A stretch of 64,000 bases of DNA from Apium graveolens. Lineage: Eukaryota > Streptophyta > Magnoliopsida > Apiales > Apiaceae. Position numbers and translations under genes: made by a program. The DNA lies in contig NC_133652.1 of assembly GCF_009905375.1 (NCBI RefSeq), positions 21,463,262 to 21,527,261 of the forward strand. The letters are read 5' to 3'. The notes below the pieces were generated by a model. It had not been told where the DNA came from and did no database searches. It saw nothing but the letters and a program-made list of their open reading frames with translations. Of this stretch, positions 12,324 through 25,100 are shown one piece after another; positions within the stretch are counted from its first letter, which is position 1, and each line of letters starts with the position of its first letter.

Positions 12324-13447
12324 TGCGAATTGATTAAAGCTTTAATAAATACTAAAATAACAAATTTGCGATGATATTGGGGGTTTTAGGTTTTAGATTT
12401 ATAATAATAGTGTTTGTACTAGAGAAGCAGAAGTTGTAACAAAAGCAGAAGTTGGATTGGGTTGTGTGTATGCGTACAAGAAAACGCTATTTCGTCCAGC
12501 GTTTACGTTAAAACGCTAAGTAAACAAACGTTTTGATCTACATATTATTTATATATAAAAAACTAAATACAAGTAAAACGGAAGACGAAGTAACATGTTA
12601 GGTGCTCTTTATTTATTTTATAGAAATTCCATAAAACTTTACACGACTGACGTTATTGGTAAAACGCGGGACGATGTGTCATTTTGGGGACAAAACGCGA
12701 GACGAAGTCTCGTTTTGATCAAAACGTTATTTTACATAACATTTTGCTTTAATTTTTTTTACCTGCTATATTGTATTAGCACAGTTATCTCCTGTTTTGC
12801 AGAAAAATAAATTTCAAAAACTATAAATCACAAACTGATAATTCATAATCTGCGGAAACTGTAATACAATACAACCAACAAAATGACTAAACAGTCTGAA
12901 TCCAAATAAACAATAAAAGGTAATTAGGTCTACAACCTTAAAATTTCATAAATTAAACTCCTAAAAATTGAGAAACTAAATAGCAGCGACCACCCAACAT
13001 GTTAGCATTTTCCAATATCCGCATAGTTCTTCAAATCCACAATCCACTACATCATCTGCATTAAAAAAACTTTATAAAAATACAATAGGAATTAGGAAAT
13101 ACAATAAATCAGTAGAAAATGATCTAAAATAATCTACTGGTCCAAGTACGACTCTGTCAGACACATGGTACACTTGACTAGTCTACGAAACAAAGGCAAA
13201 GATTAAGATTTTTAAAACTGTACTTTCGCTCTTTGGTACTTGGACTATTTCTTGGTAGCATGGTAAAATTAAGGTGGGATATCTTTTAAATAAGATGATA
13301 AAAATCCTAATGATAATGATAAATACAACATTCTCTTATTCATCTAGCTAAAATTAACAACAATTAGGACATATGTTTACACACGAAAGTAACAGTTAAG
13401 GTGCATACTAACCACACACACTTAAACACTTGAGGTTATGCTTACCC
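12324..13447. other. MULE intergenic region with inverted AAAACG repeats
   Basis: No gene is seen. From about 12480 to 12745 there is a cluster of AAAACGC, ACGAAGT and AACGTTTT blocks that mirrors the left subterminal array. It includes a copy near 12672-12692 (GTGTCATTTTGGGGAC) resembling the terminal motif. It lies just upstream of the transposase start and may hold its promoter. The rest is AT-rich. Confidence 0.5.
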
Positions 13448-14938
13448 TCATTTCTTCACGCACTTCTGCCCATCAGTTCCACAATTAGGAGGATTACAAG
13501 TTCTCTTTGAATGTCATTTACCCTGAGAAGTGTAGAAATTTCCATACCTCCCGTGACGGTCCTGAGAACTCTGGTCCTAGAAAATCTGGTCATGGGCACT
13601 CTATGAAGAAATAACATATGTACCACCATCAGAATCAGTAGGAGGTGTAGGTGTAACATGCATACTGAGTGATGGAATAGAAAGCTCCCTATCTAGTCGC
13701 TCAATAGGCCAGTAAAAATGATGTAGAAGAGGAGGATGCTCAGTGGAATGCTGATTGGTAATACGCAGCTTAGTGGAAGGCTCCTCGATAAGAGGATGCT
13801 TAGTACGAGGCTCGGGAGTAGGAGTTAAGCCAAGATCAAAATGAGGAACATATGAATACCTATCCAGAATCTCAGGATCGTGCTGGACGTGACTAGATAA
13901 TCCCAGTACATGAATAGAAACGGTATCAGCGGGTCATCCAACAGAAACACGTATAAAAGGATCTCGATCATCCCAAAGATCAGTAGTCATAGGATTAGTA
14001 CGAGTATGAGTACATGACTCGGGCACATCATGAGAATCAATATGTAATGGTAGACGATCATCTCCAAGGTCTGTAGGAGTAGTATCATCCTCAACCTGAA
14101 CTTTAGCTCGTCTACCACCACCAGCTCGTGCACCAACACGTCTACCATGATGGGCTAGTTGTTGCCTCTCCTCCAACTGCCTAGCTTGACGAACCTCCAT
14201 AGGCATCTCATCAAAACCATGTAAGGTGTAGTCTCTGACAAAATCACAACACTGGTCGACAAAATGAGACACGTCAGGAAGAACATCCTGTGTCCGTTGA
14301 GATATCTGCCTAAACAAAATTCCCGGAAAACCGACAAAATAAGGGACACACATGTCACAAGAAGATTCTTGTATCAAATAAAGCAACTAATATAACATTT
14401 ATAATGAAAGTACACAAGAAAGAAAACTTATACAATAAACTGATTTAACAAGAAGAAAACTTCCATTGCGATGATTAAATGCACCAACATGAGATATAAA
14501 TCTAACACTCCTCTCTAAATACCAAGGATGGTATTAGGGCACTACACTCTCAACAACAATCGAGTCTCCCATAAATGTATGATCCAAACGATGTACCCAT
14601 ATAGTTGTACTAGCTGCATGTTTCCAAATCCATTTGACCTTGTCATTGCCCCTCAAATTTATATTATGCTCTACATCCGAGTACACAACATCAACAGGAA
14701 TAGTTTGCATGAGCCCCAACTATCTAGTAACTCTATCAGGACAATAAAGCTCCACAATGAAGATACATATTAAAGGCCCCCAATATCTCCAAATACGCTC
14801 ACCAGACAAGCAATAAGCTGGAAGATCAGCAATGACATGAAGAGGATAAGGCTCTCATATGAACTGAGATGGTCCAAGTCCATCCAAGAGCGTCCGAGTA
14901 ACAGGGAGGGTACGACCACCCGTAGTAGTGTAGGAATG
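13448..14938 (-). pseudogene. Plant mobile domain (PMD) gene, 3' part (exons 3b-4)
   Basis: This is the downstream half of the PMD gene split by copia A. Exon 3 continues from 14938 with HSYTTTGGRTLPVTRTLLDG and later LGLMQTIPVDVVYSDVEHN (about 14720), a typical PMD C-terminal segment. Exon 4 likely begins at 14309 after an acceptor (minus strand TTTAG|GCAG). It encodes RQISQRTQDVLPDVSHFVDQ, then an R/G-rich patch and a disordered acidic tail. The frame closes with TGA at 13448-13450 after a Cys-containing stretch (CNPPNCGTDGQKC). Several in-frame stops occur where Trp, Arg or Gln codons are expected. Confidence 0.78.
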
Positions 14939-14943
14939 ACCAT
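14939..14943. other. Target-site duplication of copia A, left copy
   Basis: The 5 bp ACCAT lie directly before the LTR and are repeated exactly after the right LTR (28520-28524). Five bases is the normal length for copia integration. Confidence 0.95.
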
Positions 14944-15537
14944 TGTTAGGTCACACACACACTGTAGAGGGGGTGAATACAGTGTATAGTATAATCAAAT
15001 CAAACTTTAATAACTCAAGTAACAGAAAACAAACTTTATTGAAACAATAAACTCTGTTACAGTATAGAACTGTTCTCTCTCAGTGATGAACAAATATCAC
15101 GAGAGCTTCTAGGGTTACAATAAATAATCTTCTCGATTGTGATAACACTTATAGTGTAAACCCTATGTCTGTTTTTATATACTACACAGTTACAAGATAA
15201 TCGCTAATTGATATGGAATATAATTCTGCTTCCTAAAATATATCAATCAGTTATCTTTTCTTCCAAGTATTCTATTCTTCATAGAATTCCATCTTCATGC
15301 ATATCTCTTCTTATGTTTGTCTCGATCTTTTTCCCTTTAACCAGCTGCCTTCCTTATCTAAACGTCATTCAGTACTTAAGTTCTGATATCCATCTTCTGA
15401 TAATTATCTCCTGATAATATAAGTACTGATATCCTTAAGTCCTGACTTCCAGTAAGTACTGATTTATCCTGTTTAAGTAAGATCTGAAAACTAAACATAA
15501 ATCACATTAGCCATGACATTATCAAATATATCTAACA
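14944..15537 (-). repeat. 3' LTR of copia A
   Basis: 594 bp, identical in length to the right LTR. It contains the repeated words TAAGTTCTGATA and CTGATAAT near 15370-15420. Confidence 0.95.
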
Positions 15538-15550
15538 ATCTCCCCCAACT
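15538..15550 (-). other. Polypurine tract of copia A
   Basis: The minus strand reads GTTGGGGGAGAT immediately before the 3' LTR. This is the usual primer for plus-strand DNA synthesis. Confidence 0.85.
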
Positions 15551-15741
15551 TGTAAATTAGCATAATATACAAGTTTAACAGATATTTGATGATGTCAAAA
15601 ACATTAAGTACAAATGCATGAGAATTTGACTAGATAACTACAACTTACAGTCCTTAAAGCTTTACCAATCTTTAACTTCTGATAACAACTTCAGTCTGTA
15701 TTCATATCAGAATTTAAGCAGTTGTAGATCTTGACTTGGCT

Positions 15742-18700
15742 TCATCTTCTGATCTCTCTGATGTTAGGAGTTATTCTGAGATAGTTCTTCAACAAACATC
15801 TCTCAGCATATCTGAGTTCATCAATCATCCTCCTTTTAGCATCTTTAAGTTCTGCAGAATCTTCACCAGTTTGAAAGATTGCAGCCCTGAGATCATTAAT
15901 TTTAGCTTTTCTTATATCCTGATCCAATCTGATCAAATATGCCTTATCAGACTCAAGATTGAATTCCACAGCCCTGTAACCCAGAAAGGTAATTATAATC
16001 TTGGCAGTGTTGGGCTTCATCTCAACTATATCACCCTAGTGATCTATGTACTTTGGAAGATATGTGCTGTCAGACTTAACAGAATAAAGCCATTTCTGTC
16101 TCTGAATCTGATTCTTCAAATAGTTTGCAGCACTTTCTGTTATTCTGTCATTCGCTTGAAGTAAGAATAATACATGCTCCAGTTCTTCAAAATACTTCAG
16201 TGGAATGGCATTTCCCTAATATGATAAACCCTACCATCTGTCATGAAGTACAACAAGATGTGTTCTTTCAAGTAGGTATGGTAAACCATTTATACAGATT
16301 CCAGTTGATTCAATCTCTCAGGAGTTGCTCCAATACCTGGTTCACTTAAGGAAGTTGGATCATTGGTAGTGTTCTGTATTCTTCTTTCATCAGCACTTCC
16401 CAATCCAGTTTTATCTCTTGCTTCCTTTCTAGTAACCACTCTTGCTTCAAAACCACTTGCAGCAGTCTTCAAAGGTTGAGTCTGTTTGGCTTTAGTGAAT
16501 CCTGGTAGGAGTGTCTTTGATTTATCAGAACTAACTATTTCTTGACTCTGAACAACTTGAGCCATGTCAGAGGTTGTCTTAAAAACTTTTCTTGAAGTCA
16601 GAGAAAGATCAGCATCTTCATCAGTAATTTCTTCATTCACAGGAGGTACATAAACCTTGATAGGTTCACCAACTTTCTCTTTACCCTTGGACCTTGGATC
16701 TATCTGTAGTTGTGATTTAGCCATGATTGCTTCAGGATTTGTTCTTTCTTTTATCACAATGCCTTTGAGTGTTGGAAGTTTCTTTTTACCAGAAGCTTCA
16801 GATTTAGATTTGACTTTTTTCTGATTTAAGTTTGGCTTCTTCTTCCATTAGACTCTCCAAGTCCATTCCTGGATTTTCCTGAAGAAATAACTGTCTTGAC
16901 ATTTCTTCATCAAGATCTAAAAGTTTATCAGAACTTATCCTTTTACCAGTATCAGAAGTAATTCTTTTTCCAGTATCAGAACTTGTCCTGTGACTTGTGA
17001 TTTCAGCTTTTCTTGATGAGAAACCTCTACCTTGACTATGACCTCCACCCCTTCCAGAGGTTCCTTGGTCATCTTTTTCATCATCCTTCCCCTTTAGTGT
17101 CTTATCAGTTTTGCATTTGGACTTAATTACTTTCTCCCCCTTTTTGGCATCAGCAGGTAAGAGAAGAGAGACAAGCAATTCCACTGAAGCTTGGATTTCA
17201 TCAAGTTGAGATTGCCGAGAAGCTTGATTTTTTAAAATATCATCAATCTGAGATTGTTGTTTCTCTTGAGTCTTCTCAATATAAGCAACTCTGTCAAAGG
17301 TAGGTTGGAAGAATTTTTTCTTGTCAATTTTCTGAACTTGTTCTTGCTTGAGTAATTCTTCCTGAATTTTATGTATTTCTGCATGAGTAGTTGAATGGAG
17401 ACCTTACAGATGTTTAGTACTCAATGCAGTGACTCGAAGCTGTGTTTTGAAATCATCAGTAATTAACATCTCATTAGCTTTTGTCAAGTGCTCATCAAGA
17501 TTCTTTGCAGATGGAACACAGGTAACTGAGTTCCATTCCTTAGTCCACTCCTGTCCTGCAGGAGTTTCACTCCAAGGCACTGGTGTTTCTCTTGTAACAA
17601 ACTGCTTAACTAGTTCAGATTTAGAAACAGTATGTTGAGGTGCATGTCCTGAAGGACCTGCTTCATCAGCATCTGCAGTTAGAGCAGCATCACCAGTATT
17701 ATCAGCATTTGCAGCATCAGAACTTACAGAATCAGCATCTTCTGATAAAACAACAGTATGAGAAGCAATTGAGGCTTCAGCATCATCCTCTAAGTGCTGA
17801 TCTGGTTCCATCCTGATGCTCACTTATATCCTGATGCTCACTTATATTCTGACCATCATCATCTAGATGCAGAGAAGGTGTAGTAGAGAATTCTGGAGTT
17901 TGAGTAGCATCAGTAACAGGTGTTGTGAATGGATTAATTGTTGTTGGAGCTTCTAAGTAAAGTACCTCAGGCACAACCAGGTTCTGAATATCAATTTCAG
18001 TACGTGTGCCTGGATCAACAGGAGATACAGTCTTTTAAATAGGAGACACAGATGGTGTGTTTGCCATTTCAGTAGCAGCTTCCTGAGGTGGAGTTAATGG
18101 AGAAACAGTGGCTTCAGCAGATTCTGGTTCTTGTGAGATCAGAGATTCCTAATCTCCTTCCCTAGCTGCTGCTTCCTCATCATCTGAAACTGGCCTTTTA
18201 GCTCTCTGTTTCTTGTATCTCTTTGAAGGTGGGGATTCCTTGGGAGATTCAGCAGAAGTCATTCTTCTAAGCCTTTTGAGAAACTTAGAGCCCCCTGTTC
18301 CAGAATCCTTTTGAGAAGAAACTTTCTCAGCTTCTTTGACAACAGGTTTCGATGTAGAAACCTATTCCTCACTATCAGACTCATCTCTTAAAACAATCCT
18401 CCTTCTCTTCTGAGGTGTTTGAGGAACAGTCTTTGTCCTCTTTGGCTTGGAAGATGAAGGCTTCACAGTAGGTGTTGAGGATGAAGGTTGAGCTGTCTAT
18501 GAAGTTGAGAGATATGATTTGAGATATGTTCTGAGGGATGGTTGAGGTATAGATGGATGAGTGGCATGTTCTGATGGTTGCTGTGGTGTTTGGGAGGTGG
18601 TGGTAGGTTGGACATCAGAATAAACAGATCTATAGGTTTGAGGATCAGCATTTACCAAGATCTGTTTTACAGACTGAGGAATCTGTAAAGATCTAACCAC

Positions 18701-19440
18701 CTTTTTCTTAGTGTCAGCATTTACCAGGTCATTAAAGGCTCGTTTTGTAATTTTGAATGGTGGAATTAAGGTACTGGCTAGTTGAGGGGGATTAGTACAG
18801 CAAAAGTTATATATAAGCTGACAGAATCTAGCAAAATAAACGACATTTCTATCTTATGTCATCCTATCCCCTATGAAACCTATCACAACACTTGAAAATC
18901 AAAATGAGTTTGGTTAATGATAGCATACCCGATGTGCTGACTCATTATAGGAATGGCATCAAAATTGGAACAGTTATTCCCAAAAGCTTTAGTGATGCAG
19001 TCGAAAAAGAAGCTCCATTCCTTTCTGATATGAGCCCGTTTCAACTGCCCAAGCTTAGCCAAACTCTGCTCATACCCCAATCTGGCTATTAACTCTTGAA
19101 GAGCTGATTCCTCCGGGGTTGAAAAAGTACATCCTTCTGGTAAATGTAGGGCCTTGCGAATTGTACCAGGAGTTACCACATGTGTAGAATCATCCACTTC
19201 GAAAACAATACTGGGAGTACCATGTGTACCACCATTATCAAAGTGCCCAGTCTGCCAAAACATCAGAACTTGTTGGCTTGAAAAGACTGAAGGCCGGGTC
19301 AATGCATACCCAATTTCACTGTGTGCAAGAAGATCTTGCACAAAATACAACTCAGACGGAGCTTCAGCATGATCGAGAATTGCAGCATAGTTATTTGGAA
19401 AAAACTTAGCTCCATCAATGATCAAATCCTTAGGTGCCAT
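15742..19440 (-). pseudogene. Copia A long accessory ORF (SIRE 'env-like' position), broken
   Basis: It starts at 19440 with MAPKDLIIDGAKFFPNNYAA and is collinear with the better preserved copy in copia B. The N-terminal globular part (19440-18883) includes SELYFVQDLLAHSEIGYALT and EWSFFFDCITKAFGNNC. It is followed by a Pro/Ser/Thr-rich stretch, a K/E-rich region and a conserved C-terminal piece (16020-15742, IRLDQDIRKAKINDLRAAIF). Stops and frame changes split it into at least six blocks. I see no signal peptide and no membrane helix, so the label 'envelope-like' comes from position only. Related ORFs sit downstream of pol in many SIRE elements, and their role is unknown. Confidence 0.8.
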
Positions 19441-19442
19441 GA

Positions 19443-20062
19443 GAAAAATCGAAAATTAAGAGTTTCCTGTTAGGTGTTTGAGAAAATGTCTGTATGAAAA
19501 ACCAACGTCAGGAGATGAAAGAGAGTAAAAGCAAAGAAAGAGAGATAAAGTGTAAAAGTAAATAAAAGATTGGAAAATCTTCTCTCTGTCTTACTTATAC
19601 TTAAAAAAAATATAATTGTTGGACACATGTCAGACATGCAGTAATAATGAATAGTTAATGGGCACGGGAAAACAGTAATCATTACTTACCCACTTGCAGT
19701 TTTTCAAGGAAAAACCGTTCCACTTACCCAGTAATTCCATTAATCGAGGTAAGAAAAATCGAAAATTAAGAGTTGCCTGTTAGGTGTTTGAGAAAATGTC
19801 TGTATGAAAAACCAACGTCAGGAGATGAAAGAGAGTAAAAGCAAAGAAATAGAGATAAAGTGTAAAAGTAAATAAAAGATTGGAAAATCTTCTCTCTGTC
19901 TTACTTATACTTAAAAAAAATATAACCGTTGGACACCTGTCAGACATGCAGTAATAATGAATAGTTAATGGGCACGGGAAAACAGTAATCATTACTTACC
20001 CACTTGTAGTTTTTCAAGAAAAAACCGTTCCACTTACCCAGTAATTCCATTAATCGAGGTAA
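19443..20062. repeat. 310-bp tandem duplication upstream of the long accessory ORF
   Basis: Two nearly identical copies of about 310 bp (19443-19752 and 19753-20062) stand head to tail. Each contains, on the minus strand, a GTATAAG motif followed by a CT-rich leader. Copia B has only one copy (about 47935-48240), so the duplication arose in A. Confidence 0.9.
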
Positions 20063-20468
20063 ATCAGTTTTAATTCAAAATTGAAATTGTTCCCACTTAT
20101 TCAATTATTTTGCACTGCAAAACCAATACTCTGAGAAGAAATTCAAATATGAGAATGACCAAAATTAAATCAAGTAAATAAGTACTGATATTGTAAGATC
20201 AGAACTTAATCAACATTAAAATGGTCATCAGAATATGGATATATCAGGATTTATCAGTGCATTTAAATTACAAACATCTCAGAGACAAAAACTTGTAAAA
20301 AGTAGAAATTCCATTAATATATTTAGAGAATACATTCATGAAATTTAAATTATATCAGAACTTTACAAGATTGTCCTAAGCTTCTAAACCTAACATCAAC
20401 AGCCTTTGTCCTAGCTCAAGAAGCAGGGCAAGGCTGACGATGAAGAAAAATAGGAAGAAGAAAATAAA

Positions 20469-20717
20469 TTATTTCTTCTTCCTACTCTCTACAAAAAGAA
20501 TAGCGAGTCTGATGATTCGCTCTTGCTGGCGGAGAGCTTCCAGCCTTTCTTCCTCCAATCGCTCCAGATGGCGATGGTAGTCCATGTAAAAGAACAGGAG
20601 GTGGGTGAGAACCTCCTGGGGAACCGAGTCCCAAATCTCATCAGGAATGGCAGTGACGTGCCATTCCTGCTGCCATGCTTCACAGCTCAGCTCCATGTTG
20701 AATGTTGAATGTTTCAT
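20469..20717 (-). CDS. Copia A short accessory ORF (82 aa)
   Basis: An intact ORF sits between pol and the long accessory ORF, in the same direction. Conserved parts shared with copia B are the segment MELSC-x-WQQEWHVTAIP and a C-terminal half rich in E, R and L (LERLEEERLEALRQQERIIR), which looks like a short coiled coil. It ends in a lysine-rich tail. I do not recognise the family. Conservation in two element copies, with a TATA-like motif upstream in both, argues that it is a real gene of this lineage. Confidence 0.7.
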   Translation of the reverse strand: MKHSTFNMELSCEAWQQEWHVTAIPDEIWDSVPQEVLTHLLFFYMDYHRHLERLEEERLEALRQQERIIRLAILFVESRKKK

Positions 20718-20820
20718 AGTTCAAAAACATGTTGTAGTTGACCATAGTTTTGTTGGTATGAAGAAAATGAAGATGAGTTTGTGAGAAAAGAATTGATGTG
20801 TAGGTTGTTGCGAAGTGTTT

Positions 20821-20830
20821 GTTTATATAG
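20821..20830 (-). promoter_or_regulatory. TATA-like box upstream of short accessory ORF (A)
   Basis: The minus strand reads GCCTATATAAAC about 105 bp before the ATG at 20717. Copia B has GCCTATATAATC at the matching place. The spacing fits a pol II promoter with a short leader. Confidence 0.55.
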
Positions 20831-20872
20831 GCAAAATAATGTCAGGAGACGCAAGTAAATTTAATGCCGACA

Positions 20873-20890
20873 GGTAGAATTAATTCTACC
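20873..20890. promoter_or_regulatory. Perfect 18-bp palindrome upstream of internal TATA (A)
   Basis: GGTAGAATTAATTCTACC is fully palindromic. It lies about 45 bp beyond the TATA-like box and is conserved without change in copia B (49024-49041), together with the following CTCGTCTCCCTAGACTT. This may be a protein-binding site. Confidence 0.5.
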
Positions 20891-22166
20891 TCGTCTCCCT
20901 AGACTTGGAAGACGAAAAACAGTCATTGGAAAGGTAAAACTAGGTTTAACGCGCACAAGAAACAAGTAAAAATTGATGTGCATGTACGTGTACCACTATC
21001 CCTAATTATATTGACTGTTAATATTCCACCCCAACATATTCTGATTTAAAATGAGACTGTTTTTAGATTTTATCCACAAATAAGTCAAGTAAAGGATCAG
21101 AATTTAATATCAGAACTTAGACTTATATCAGAACTTAACAGTTATCAGAACATGATTTCTTGACTCGAAAAATGAATGCCTAACTTTGTAATTCTTCACA
21201 CAAATTATGATATAGATTCTTCAGAACTTAATCATCAGAACGTTCAACAGAACTTGTCCTCAGAGATTATGTAATGTGACACATAAACTGTTCATGTAAA
21301 ATAACATAGATCACCACAGTAATTTTCATCATTCACATGGAGTGTTTAGTGTCTAAATATCAAACAAAGAGTAAAGTATGATTCACTTCAGTACATCTTA
21401 GAAATAAGGCATAACTAAAACTTTACTAAAAATCTGTCATTATTTTGAAGCCTACTATTGAATGAGTTCATGCTTGAGTCCACCTCAACTGTTTTGTGCT
21501 AATTTTGTGCATCTTTTTAAATTTCATTTTACAGTGGCTTCTCAGTGTAAGTGAGTCACGACTACTTATCAGAATTTATGCTATTATCAGATATTTCTCC
21601 AGTAATCATAGAGTGTGAAAAGTCACCAAGAAAATATGTATTTGCTTTTCTAATGCATATTACTTAATACCATCAATGCACTTGGGTCGTCCCTTCCACA
21701 TTTTTACTCTAGATCTCAAAGGAGTACCTGATTCGAATTCCTTGATTCTTTTTTTCTTTTTCTTTTAATAAGTGAGGTTAATCAGCACTTAGTACATTCA
21801 ACAGATTTACTAGCATCAGAACTTAACATATGAGAAGAATTATTCTAGTTTGTGACTTAGTAATAAGATAGACAAAGTAAACTCAACTAAGCTCAATATC
21901 AGAATTTGCTTGTGTCAGTAGATTTCCACAGAAATAATTACTTCTAACATGGGATCTCTAGTTTATTGAAGACTACTAGGTTAGCATCTAACACAGGTAT
22001 CTTCATATGATAGAATAGTTACTTAAACAAACATATCACTATCAGAGTTTAGAAAGTCACATCAGACACCAGTCAGTACTTAAGCAATTTTCAATTAATC
22101 ACAGAATACACAAAGAGAGTAATTTCTGTAAATACTGATCATAAAGTCTGATGCATCAGAACAAAA
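20891..22166. other. Copia A non-coding spacer after pol
   Basis: No gene is seen. The words ATCAGAACTTA and TCAGAACTTAA recur many times (for example near 21112, 21127, 21230 and 21808). A block at about 21430-21740, including GTGAGTCACGACTACTTATC and TGCACTTGGGTCGTCCCTT, is closely conserved in copia B (about 49580-49880). This suggests a functional untranslated element. Confidence 0.6.
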
Positions 22167-25100
22167 CTAAGCAGATTTAGAGAAAGAACCTGAAACCATT
22201 CCAAGTTCATTTATCAATCTTATAAAAGTAGCTTCACACAGTGGTTTTGTGAAGATATCTGCTAGTTGTTGATCTGTTGGAACAAAGTGCAATTCCACTG
22301 TACCTTCATCCACATGTTCCCTTATGAAGTGGTACCTGATACTGATGTGCTTTGTCATTGAGTGTTGAACTGGATTACCAGTCATAGCAATAGCACTTTG
22401 ATTATCACAGTAAATAGGGATTTTGAAATATGTTAACCCATAATCCAGTACCTGATTCTTCATCTAAAGAATCTGTGCACAACAGCTTCCTGCAGCAATA
22501 TACTCTACTTCTGCAGTTGATGTGGAAATTGACTTTTGTTTCTTGCTAAACCAAGAAACTAATCTGCCTCCAAGAAATTGGCAGCTTCCACTTGTGCTTT
22601 TCCTGTCAATTTTGCAACCTGCAAAATCTGCATCTGAGTAACCTATTAGTTTAAAATCTGATTCTCTGGGATACCATAATCCCAGATCAGCTGTTCCCTT
22701 AAGATACTTGAAAATTCTTTTCACAGCTGTTAAGTGAGGTTCTCTTAAATCTGCTTGAAATCTTGCACAAAGACAGGTAGCATACATGATATCAGGTCTA
22801 CTAGCAGTTAGATAGAGTAGTGAGCCAATCATACCTCTGTAATCAGTAATATCTACTGATTTACCAGTATCCTTGTCTAGTTTTGTTGCAGTGGCCATGG
22901 GAGTGGATGCACTTGAACAATCTTGCATTCCAAATTTCTTCAGCAAATTTCTGGTGTACTTAGTTTGACAAATAAAAGTGCCTTCTTCATTCTGCTTGAC
23001 TTGAAGGCCCGGAAAATAGCTAAGTTCCCCCATCATACTCATTTGATACCTTGACTGCATCAGTTTGGCAAACTTCTTGCAAAGTCTGTCATTTGTAGAA
23101 CCAAAGATGATATCATCAACATAAATATGGACTAGAAGTAAGTCCTTTCCATGGTTGAGGTAGAACACTGTTTTGTCTATAGTTCCTCTGTTAAATCCAC
23201 TTTCCAGAAGAAACTGAGCTAAAGTCTCATACCATGCTCCTGGAGCTTGCTTAAGTCCATAAAGTGCTTTATCAAGCCTGTAGACATAATCTGGATATTT
23301 GGAATCTACAAAGCCTGAAGGTTGTTCAACATATACTTCTTCCTCCAATTCTCCATTGAGAAAAGCACTTTTCACATCCATTTGAAAGACAGTAAACTTT
23401 TTATGAGCAGCATACGCCAAAAATATCCTTATGGCTTCCAATCTAGCAACTGGTGCAAATGTTTCATCATAATCAATTCCCTCCTGTTGAGAATATCCTT
23501 TTGCAACCAGCCTTGCCTTATTCCTTGTAATTATGCCATCACTATCAGTTTTGTTTTTGAATACCCATTTTGTACCAACAACAGATCTGTTCTTTGGTCT
23601 TGGCACTAGGGTCCAGACTTTGTTTCTTTCAAATTCATTTAACTCTTCCTGCATTGCTTGCACCCAATCAGCATCTTGAAGAGTTTCTTCCACTTTCTTT
23701 GAATCAGTCTGAGAAAGAAAAGAATTGTAAATACATTCACTTGAAGTAGTTGTTCTAGTTCTGACACCTGCATCAGTATTTCCAATTATCAAATCAGGTG
23801 TATGTGATTTAGTCTACTTCCTTGCAGATGGAAGATTTTCTCTAGAACTGGATGCTCCCCCATGATCCATGCTGTCTTCATTAACATTTTCTGATGCTCC
23901 CCCTGAAACTATGCTCTCTGAGTTGGATTCTTCAGAATTTAGATTTTCAGAACTATCAGAACTTGGCTTATCAGAACTTGACGAATCAGAACTTGAAGAG
24001 CCAGATGTATGTTCTGATGCTTCTTGAGATGTGGTAAGATCTTGAGTATGTTCCCCCTGCATAGGTGCATCTTCCTTTGGCGTAGTCACCATGGTTTCAA
24101 TAACATCAGATTTTGATCCATCAGAGTTTGCAGTATCAGGATTTAGATTGTCAGGATTTTCAGTATCAGAATTTAAGTCTTCATTTTCAAATCTCAGCTG
24201 CTCATGATCAATAAAATCTTCAAGTCCAGTAATCTTCTTATCATCAAAAGAGACATTGATAGATTCCATGACCACTCTTGTTCTCAAGTTATAGACTCTG
24301 AAGGCTTTTGTGGAAAGTGGATATCCAACAAAGATTCCTGCATCAGCTTTTAGATCAAATTTGGATAGCTGTTCAGGGTGAGTCTTAAGAACAAAACACT
24401 TACATCCAAATACATGAAAATACTTCAGATTTGGCTTCTTTTTCTTCACCATCTCATATGGTGTTTTTCCATGCTTGTTAATTAGTGTTGCATTCTGAGT
24501 AAAATAAGCAGTCTGCACAGCTTCAGCCCAGAAATAGGTTGGAAGCTTTGCTTCATCAAGCATTGTACGTGCAGCTTCAATGAGAGTTCTATTCTTCCTT
24601 TCAACAACTCCATTTTGCTGTGGAGTTCCAGGAGCAGAAAATTCCTGCTTGATTCCATGGTTTTTGCAGAACTCTTCCATTATCAAATTCTTGAACTCAG
24701 TACCATTATCACTCCTTATTATTTTTACTGAGTCCTTTACCAATTTATCCAGTTGCTTGACATGATTAATCAAGATAGATGCAGTTTCACTTTTTATGTG
24801 CAAGAAATACACCCATGTGTATCTGGTGAATTCATCCACTATGACCATAGCATATTTCTTCTTTGTAACAGACATGACATTTACTGGACCAAATAGATCA
24901 ACATGTAGTAGGTGATAAGGCTCAAGAATTGATGACTCGGTCTTGCTCTTGAATGAAGATTTCCTTTGTTTGGCCTTCAGAAAAGAATCACAAAGACCAT
25001 CAGGAGCAAATACTGACTTTGGCAGTCCTCTCACAAGATCTTTCTTGACCAAATCATTTATATTGTTGAAATTTAAATGAGAGAGTTTCTTGTGCCAATT

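Noticed and set aside
12672..12692. Alternative right end of a 3.2-kb MULE
   Set aside because: The match to the left end is weaker than that at 32053-32071. It is kept only as a caveat in the MULE entry.
15742..19440. Retroviral-type envelope gene
   Set aside because: The ORF has the place of env-like ORFs but no signal peptide, membrane helix or cleavage site is visible in A or B.
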